Below the pieces are notes generated by a model. The model ran no database searches. It was given only the letters and a program-made list of their open reading frames with translations, and was not told the DNA's origin. A program made the position numbers and the translations under genes. Of a DNA stretch of 64,000 nt, positions 57,621 to 64,000 are shown in pieces; the first letter of the stretch is position 1, and the number at the start of each line of letters is the position of its first letter. The DNA lies in assembly GCA_027605045.1 (NCBI GenBank), contig JAQFWX010000036.1:310001-374000 (forward strand), given 5' to 3'. This DNA comes from Phallus indusiatus. Taxonomy: Eukaryota; Basidiomycota; Agaricomycetes; Phallales; Phallaceae.

Positions 57621-58779
57621 CGATTTTTGGAGCCATCAGTCCTGTTCATCTAGCCTAGTCTGGCTCTCAGTACCATAACGTCCTGAACCTTTTTATCATT
57701 CTAACTTTTCGTCACGATCAACCTGACGCGTCAACTTCCCCATCGCTCGTAGTATTCCTGAGTCCTCGAATTGACCGTAGACACAATCGGCGTACTCAAG
57801 TCAAGCGGATTCCCTGCTGAGGCAGTATTTATCAAGAGATAGTGGCAGTGTGAATGAGTCAATTAGTCAACAATACTGCCGTCCCCAATCGCGATATGGC
57901 TGATCTGGCAATTTGCTGTGTCTAGATGAGTTTTGAACGCTATAGCTACTCTTACTACATTTCCTTACATACTGAATACATAAACATCCTTCCTTGTCCT
58001 TCACTTTGTTCCATGGTAGCAGCAGGTGGGATATATTTCAAGGAAATGTTCACAAATCTGCGCATATAATCGTCTCCGACTGGTTCGTATTGCATTCGTG
58101 TTCAGTACTTCGGCGTTTCGCAAGTTTGGTCAGTGCGTTTGCCTCGTCAATTCCATCGTGTCCCGTTCTTCTCACCTAATCTTCCTGCGCAATTCCTGTT
58201 TCGTTTCAGCTGGTTTTCATTGGTCTCGTCGTCAATCTGCTATTAATCTCCGTTGGTCGTTGTTCGGTTTTCTATAGGTTTTACTGTTGGTCTTTGTTGT
58301 ATTGGGTACTTGTTCGTGTTCGTTCCATGAACGACAACCCCATAACACCAAGTCACCAGATTCCTTACACTTCGTTCTTCACTATCCGGCATCATTTTTG
58401 AAAGGATAGAAGTTGACCTAGATTCGCCTTCAGTGCTCGAATGTTTCTTAGCAGGATTCAAGGATTCAAGATACTAGAGCGTTCAAAATTACGCTTTGCG
58501 TTTTCCCGTCCGATCCAACTACAAGATTTGTGAAATGTTTTTGAATATACTGGCTTTGCGAAGACGTTCCAGTCCCCCGGTGCCAACATTTGCTTCGATA
58601 CCTACAGATCAGTCTATCCGTCTCTTTCTTCTGCCTTGTCGCCTTCGTTCTTATAGCTAACAAGGTCTCTTAGTCATCTATCCGACTACTAAGAGAGAGG
58701 TGACGCGTGTAATACGATGGACAGTAATATATTATTATATAAATTAGGTCTTTCTGCTAGTACCCTTCACATCACTCTC
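57621..58779. other. Intergenic region, no gene recognised
   Basis: Several short frames exist on both strands (for example 57994-58179 and 58466-58663) but none shows recognisable motifs. Confidence 0.4.
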
Positions 58780-60960
58780 GCTCTCGCAAATATTTAACGA
58801 TCCACCAGCTGCCTCCTGCAATACTTCGCCGTTATTCTTACGCCAGCAGCAGCAGTGGATATCTTCTCCTTCACATCTAAATAAACCATCAAATTCCGCA
58901 CCTGTTCACCAACTTTCATCTCAGTCTTCTTCCTGTTCACCTTCAGCCATCTCCGCTTTCTACTTCACCTTCTCCAAATTCTTCATCAACCCCTGACTAA
59001 CAGCTCTCTCTTCCTTCAACTCCCTCTCCAACGTTCTCGTAACCTCCACAGATTTCTCACATCACTTCTCGATCTTCGTTTTCTCGCGCTACCATCTTAC
59101 AACCTGCTCTTCCTCTTTCAGCCGATTGATCTCATCCCCTATCAAACTCCTTTTGAGCCATCGGCTCTTTCTCAAGTACATTAATCTGTTTCTGCGCGGA
59201 TATGAGCATATTGTCCAAACGGCTCTTTTACTGCTCATAATAATCCCGCTGCAAATCCAGCTGCGACATAAGCAGATACGGATACTCGATTCCAATCACT
59301 TCCATCTCCATATGCATCAGACCAATAGATGTGGGACCTAACCTCGATCCATCCGCATCACTCCCGATCGTGTTTGACACGGTAAAAGCAGAAGGTAACT
59401 CGACAAGTTTCCCATCCGTCTTATTCCGAATGAACCGATGCACATACCCATCACCCGCGTAATCCCAAACTCGGCGTTCGCTGTGTTTCAAGCTCGAGGG
59501 AGTACAAATGCATTGGCATCGTCAGCTCGTAGTGCACGTGTGCTTGGGCTCGCTTGTGTCGTCCACAGCCCGTGTTCCAACATATCAGATAAATCCAGAG
59601 ATTAAACGTTGAAGAACAGTTAAAGCGGACGGTTAGAGAAGGCCCGTTTTGCGAGTCGGTACCGGTGGTGGATGTCGGTTAGACTGTGACGTTGTGCTGT
59701 TGTTGTTGCCATGCACCGGAAGACGTGTTTGAGAATACTGGCACACTGGTCATTTGTAGGCCAATATGGAAACTTGGGTTGGCAGATCGGGGAAGGGGTG
59801 AGATATGTGCGACCTGGTTTCTCCTCACTTGGTTAAATACATACAGTGAAAAGTATGCGAACACGGTAACCTTACAAGTCCCGTAACGGACGTGTCCATT
59901 CGTTCAAGACAAACTGGACAACTGGAGAGCTCATGTAAATTGCTCTGAGCAGTGGCCAGACGGGATATAGCGAGAGAGGTGACATCGTTTGATTCAATTT
60001 CGATAGATTTCACATTGACTATGTATGTGACATATCTCACTGGGCTTTGAAAGCGCATATAAGTGTTTTGAACTCATCGAACTGAATTGTTTATGTATGG
60101 ACGCACATACCTTTAAGATCTAAGACGTTGAGCGGACGGATATAATATTCTTGTGAAAAGAGCACAGCGTCGACCCTAGATCTGAACTTTATCGACACTA
60201 TTGAGCGATTTGGCGACGAACCGCTAAAAACGGGATAAATTGTTAGTTATAAGGAAAGAGAGTTAGATGAGTTGTGAATCACCGAGCCATCCTCAAATGC
60301 GCCACACTTTCCGAAGCAGGTGGATTAAAGGTCATAAAATCAACAGGAGTCATATATGACGCAAGAACAGCAAGAATCGTTTCATCGTTTAAACCTTCCA
60401 CTTTGACGACGGCATCCAATTTCAGTGGGATTTCGAATTCATTTGTAAGAGAAGAGTAGGTATTCTTATGTTCTTCCTCCTCTCCTCTCCGGTCATGATA
60501 GTCGGAATATTTTGATTACAATTGTGAGTGTGTCGGTATATGTGTTCAACGCTTTCGGACCAGAATGTGCTTCCTTGTGAGAGGATATGCGTTCTGGAGG
60601 GTTAATGGCCCGGATTTATCTGCGTTCTTTACAACAGATTTTATTCTTCTCTACAGATAATGACTTTAAAACCATTTATAATGACGAATAAAAGTTAAGA
60701 TTTTAGAAGCTTACGCTGAAGTTTAGAAACAGAAGCCTGAGTACTGAGTACTGAGTGTTCTCCTGTTCCATTCTTAAATCAGACTCCTCGGTGCTAGGCT
60801 CAGGCTCTTCCGAATCCAGCCAATCGACAACAAAACCTCCTATCGTTTGTCGTCTTTTCTTCGTTGTTGAAGATTGGTATGATAATGAGTATGCGAGGAT
60901 AGTTTTTCAAATAGATCTCTGGGCCAATAAGGACTCAGACCCGGACTCGGAAAAGTCGTG
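58780..60960 (-). pseudogene. BRAP2/ETP1-like RING and UBP zinc-finger gene, decayed
   Basis: Family features occur in order on the minus strand: an N-terminal RNA-binding-like part (LDAVVKVEGLNDETILAVLA, MTPVDFMTF, ESVAHLRMAR, PNRSIVSIKFRS), a RING finger ([38 protein letters not shown]), and a UBP zinc finger (NLWIYLICWNTGCGRHKRA, AHVHYELTM). Then come VWDYAGDGYVHRFIRNKTDG and a coiled coil (LDLQRDYYEQ) to a C-terminus EAAGGSLN. A 7-nt insertion shifts the frame before VWDYAGD, several stops lie in the coiled coil, and a zinc-finger Gly is Trp. BRAP2/ETP1 proteins are ubiquitin ligases; this copy is very probably non-functional. Confidence 0.68.
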
Positions 60961-61059
60961 AGTAGCAGAGAAACAGTCGATATGGTCAATGTATCAACAT
61001 ATGTGGGCACGTGGGCATGTGCGCATATGAACGCGTCTATTTGCCCTGCGACTTTCTCC

Positions 61060-62802
61060 GCGTTCCACCAATCGTACTTACCTATACCGTACTCTTTTTT
61101 TCCCTTTCCCCCGCGCTTAAGACAGAGAGATAACAAGATGTGCCAACACGCGTTGGACGCAAGACACCCTTAACGTCCAAGGTGGAAAATGAAGCCGAAA
61201 TAACAAAAAACAATACTAATACTAATGGCCCATTCCGCAAAGCGTTCAACGTTCAACCTTTTAAAGATGATGTTGAGATGACATCAAGGCGAGAGACCGC
61301 TCCTGTCCTCCGCTTCTACGAAAACGGGTGTTCCCAGTTTCGCCAAACACATCAGCCGTCTTCGTAAACCGTTCAGTCTCGTGCCAAGTGCAAGGGTGTC
61401 TGACTATCTCGTTGGATAACAATTAGATGATGCACTTGCATCTTGTGAAAATGTTGAGATATATTGGCCGCTGGACGAAGATGATATCCGTTGCTGGCCT
61501 CAGGTTAAAGCACTCTGCTGGGTATTGGCTTGTAGATGCTAGCCCCCGATGCTTACATTTCTTCCAGGAAATACATTTTGTTCACGCGTCTGGGTCTTCG
61601 CCGTAAACAAAACGAATCACTGGTGACATTTTTGTGTTCTATACTGCCCGCGTCCAACACAAGAATTACTAACGCAGAGGCTATTCTTCCAATGGTTCAA
61701 TGTGGCAGCGTTTATGCTTGTAGAACGTCCCCTGGTGCAGATATATTTGACGAATGCTCTGGGTGGCGCTGTGCTCGACATATTATACTCTAGAACGAAT
61801 CACCTCTGTCGTGGAGTCTCTAGTCAGTCCAGTATCACTACACAACGCGTCTCGACCTCGGTATGAAAGAATTGCGAGATCTATTCAACTTATATTCTTC
61901 GATCGCACCACAGCCTAGTAGTTGCAATTTCCGAACGAGGGGACATACACAGAAGAACATCTGAATACACAGCTATCAGAGCTAACTCGTCAAATCTGGC
62001 GTGACGGTCTTATCTTAAAGTTCCATCAGACGGTGAAACGGCGCAATATGAAGAAGAAATATCACAGCTTTAGCTGCCGGTAGAAAAAAAGTCGCTATCG
62101 AGGCTGGTACAAAACGCAAATTGGCCACTCAAGCTAAGCGAGAACGGGAAAGAGAAATAGCCCAACTCAATTTTATACAAGTCGAGTTCAAAGGAAAGAC
62201 GCTCAGATTGGGACGAGAGCGTCATCGATTTTGCGAACCTTTGTTCGACCCGAGTTTGCTTGAATTCGCTGGACGCGGTTAAAAAAGATCCAATTGTGAG
62301 TTACGACTTTACAGGAAAGAGTCCACGTGGTTGTAAATAGTCTTTCACACCCCTATCGCTATCCTGTTTGGAGCAGGGTGTTTGTTACAGGTGAAATAAC
62401 GACGGGAGTGAAATGTATGAAAGAACCTACTTGTCTTGTTCCATATTTGTGTCTCTCATTGATCTTGCGCTTTTAGGTCTCAGTCCTGCTCTTTAATCAA
62501 GACTGTTTCCTTACCTTCTATTGGAACAAAGCGGCCGCCAACACATCAGGATGTTCAACGTACCTGAATATTTTGGCGACTGTCGTGACAAAAGTGAAGA
62601 TCTCGCCGCGTTTTTGGGAAAAAGCGATACCGCAAAAGGATGTAATTTGAATACCACGTTGACTGTATTTTTGATTTCTCATCTCCTTGATAAGTTATAG
62701 GTCGCGTTCAATCAACCAGCTAGTAGAAGTTTTTTCTCCAAAGCTGATTATAATCCGATGGGACCTCGTGCCGTCCTTGAATTTTCTCCTGCTGTATATT
62801 AA
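61060..62802 (+). pseudogene. Arp9-like actin-related protein gene, decayed
   Basis: Frame pieces in order match fungal Arp9, a subunit of SWI/SNF-type remodellers: ARVSDYLVG, then a TAA, QLDDALASCENVEIYWPLDE, an intron, KYILFTRLGLRRKQNESLVT, LFFQWFNVAAFMLVERPLVQ, IYLTNALGGAVLDILYSRTN, later AQLNFIQVEFKGKTLRLGRE followed by RHRFCEPLFDPSLLEF, then VWSRVFVTGE-like sequence, VPEYFGDCRDKSEDLAAFLG and ADYNPMGPRAVLEFSPAVY with a stop at 62800-62802. Frame changes and an early stop indicate a pseudogene. A related fragment sits at 18313-18805 on the other strand. Assignment to Arp9 rests on motif recall, but an actin-family origin is firm. Confidence 0.62.
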
Positions 62803-63033
62803 TACGATAGGAAGTATTGAATGTATTTTATCAAGAGGTGGCTTATAGTAATAAACTGTATGCCGATGATACAAGCATTGGTGAACCGGTATGGACCTAT
62901 TTATATCGACGCGTCTCGTCGGATGCAGCAAGCTTCACGCGCTTTTCCCCAGGGTATGCCTGTCAAGACTCTCCTTGCATCGCCTGAAGAAGCCTGAATG
63001 CAAGTTGGAGCGACATTGCATCCAAAAAAATAA

Positions 63034-63510
63034 GTGCGACGCTTGCTAGTAGGACTTGCCAGAGGTCGCCCAAGTTCTTCAGTCCAATCTAAAGGCGTAG
63101 ATCAGCGTGGTTTCTCTCTGAAGCATATAATTACTCCACCAGCAAATAGTCCACAGACCGAACATACCATCATATTCCTCCATGTAAAGCTCAGAGGAGA
63201 CGCCGACGGATTTGCAGGCGCCAGAATCCATATTCGTCGTCCATCAGACCTTTCCGTCATCGTTGCATTCTCGCCCTCAGTTTTGCTGCTGCACTTGGGT
63301 ATGGATTTTCCTAAATGTGCCGATCTTCAATCTTTTCAGCGCTTCAAACTCCCGTCGCGATCAACATGGTGGTATGTATCCCTATTATATCGATCGTTTG
63401 ACATGCTCAAGCTACGAGACGGTGTCTCCATGACCTGCAGTTATCTTGCGACGGGACAGTACCTCCAGAACTGTTCGATCTATCTTCATGACCGATGGGT
63501 TATTACATGA
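63034..63510 (+). pseudogene. Esterase-like (acyl-protein thioesterase-like) relic
   Basis: The open frame includes QRGFSLKHIITPPANSPQTE, TIIFLHVKLRGDADGFAGAR, then LHLGMDFPKCADLQSFQRFK. This layout (I.PP....T.IFLHG..GDA.GF, then GM.FP.W.DLQ.....R) resembles phospholipase/carboxylesterase-type acyl-protein thioesterases, but the oxyanion-region HG is HV. Beyond LPSR the frame shifts and no GFSQGG nucleophile elbow was found, so it is truncated. It is the best preserved of the relics found next to K2, K3 and K4. Confidence 0.4.
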
Positions 63511-64000
63511 GAAAGATTATGTCTTCTCGATCTGTTTGTCGAACTATCAAGCAACCCCCTCGAGCTCAGCATTGCCTAGCCAAGTTGACGAGTAGCTTTG
63601 GCTTTGACTGCAATCAAACTTGCCAGCATTGAGCAGCCATATGAACACCACTCCAGGGCAAGAGTCAACCGGTGGGTTTACAGTGATCTATACAAGGTGT
63701 ACATAGCTTCTTGACTGCGACTCATATAGGAATTACCGTGTCGCTCATAAGCCCTTAATATTTTGTTTCAACAGCCTTCCCGTCGCGTTGTCGTATGAAA
63801 CCTTACCGGGCCTTACCACCGCCGTTTTGTTTTGGCGTTGGATGATTCTCCTCCCTCGTGAGCGTCTCTCAAATCGCACGAATATATCTATCGGTTCAGA
63901 ATGCCTTAGAGTTCGATCATTGCTGAACCAGCATCGCAAATGGACGCGCACCGTTACAAGTCCACGCATTCACTACTGGGCATGACGACCCTCTTGCAAT
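63511..64000. other. Right edge, no gene recognised
   Basis: Nothing with family motifs is seen. The sequence continues beyond the window. Confidence 0.35.

Noticed and set aside
1..64000. CRISPR arrays, operons, ribosome-binding sites, riboswitches
   Set aside because: The sequence is eukaryotic nuclear DNA with spliceosomal introns; no spaced direct-repeat array was seen.

Overview
The window looks like nuclear DNA of an agaricomycete (mushroom-forming) fungus. Genes are broken by many short introns (about 50-60 nt, GT..AG). Protein families typical of Agaricomycotina recur: helical-adaptor/kinase-like proteins ending in a YWSLDxxGxERL block, GH30 endo-beta-1,6-galactanase-like enzymes, a basidiomycete 7-TM family, and AT-hook/SAM-like proteins. 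Splice sites are judged by eye and reading frames by family knowledge; no search was run.

Layout. (1) 1-6394: a Helitron encoding a Rep/HUH plus Pif1-type helicase, with its 3' hairpin and CTAG end at 6366-6394. Its single reading frame is broken by two solo-LTR-like insertions with perfect 5-bp target duplications. (2) 6.4-8.2 kb: another solo LTR, a decayed LTR piece and one arm of a long-inverted-repeat element. (3) 8.2-28.2 kb: a duplicated gene neighbourhood. Helical-adaptor/kinase-like genes (K1, K2, K3 here, K4 at 54-57 kb, plus C-terminal fragments) lie tail-to-tail with GH30 genes or relics, and their 5' sides face decayed copies of an esterase-like gene. One GH30 copy is split by a 4-kb TIR element with TA duplications, carrying a Tc1/mariner DDE transposase and a convergent AT-hook/SAM-like gene. 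The transposase is itself split by a solo LTR. (4) 28.26-34.75 kb: a 6.5-kb insertion with ~450-bp inverted termini and a 6-bp duplication, filled with nested LTR elements. (5) 35.1-53.5 kb: a nearly TE-free block of seemingly intact genes: dienelactone hydrolase, hotdog thioesterase, 7-TM protein, Yrb2/RanBP3-like Ran-binding protein, tRNA m3C methyltransferase, mitochondrial Rim2-type carrier, F-box/WD40 protein and hemerythrin-like protein. (6) 53.7-64 kb: a second copy of the K/GH30 neighbourhood (K4), then decayed BRAP2/ETP1-like, Arp9-like and esterase-like genes.

How it fits together. Two compartments alternate: a conserved housekeeping block and repeat-rich islands where K, GH30, esterase-like and Arp9-like genes were duplicated, truncated, fused and used as transposon targets. 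The repeat islands allow reconstruction of insertion order because most insertions keep target duplications, and removing them restores open frames. The most notable signals are the two-gene Tc1/mariner element, the K/GH30/esterase duplicon, and the nested LTR cluster inside the long-inverted-repeat element. No CRISPR array or rRNA was recognised, and I did not identify a tRNA gene.
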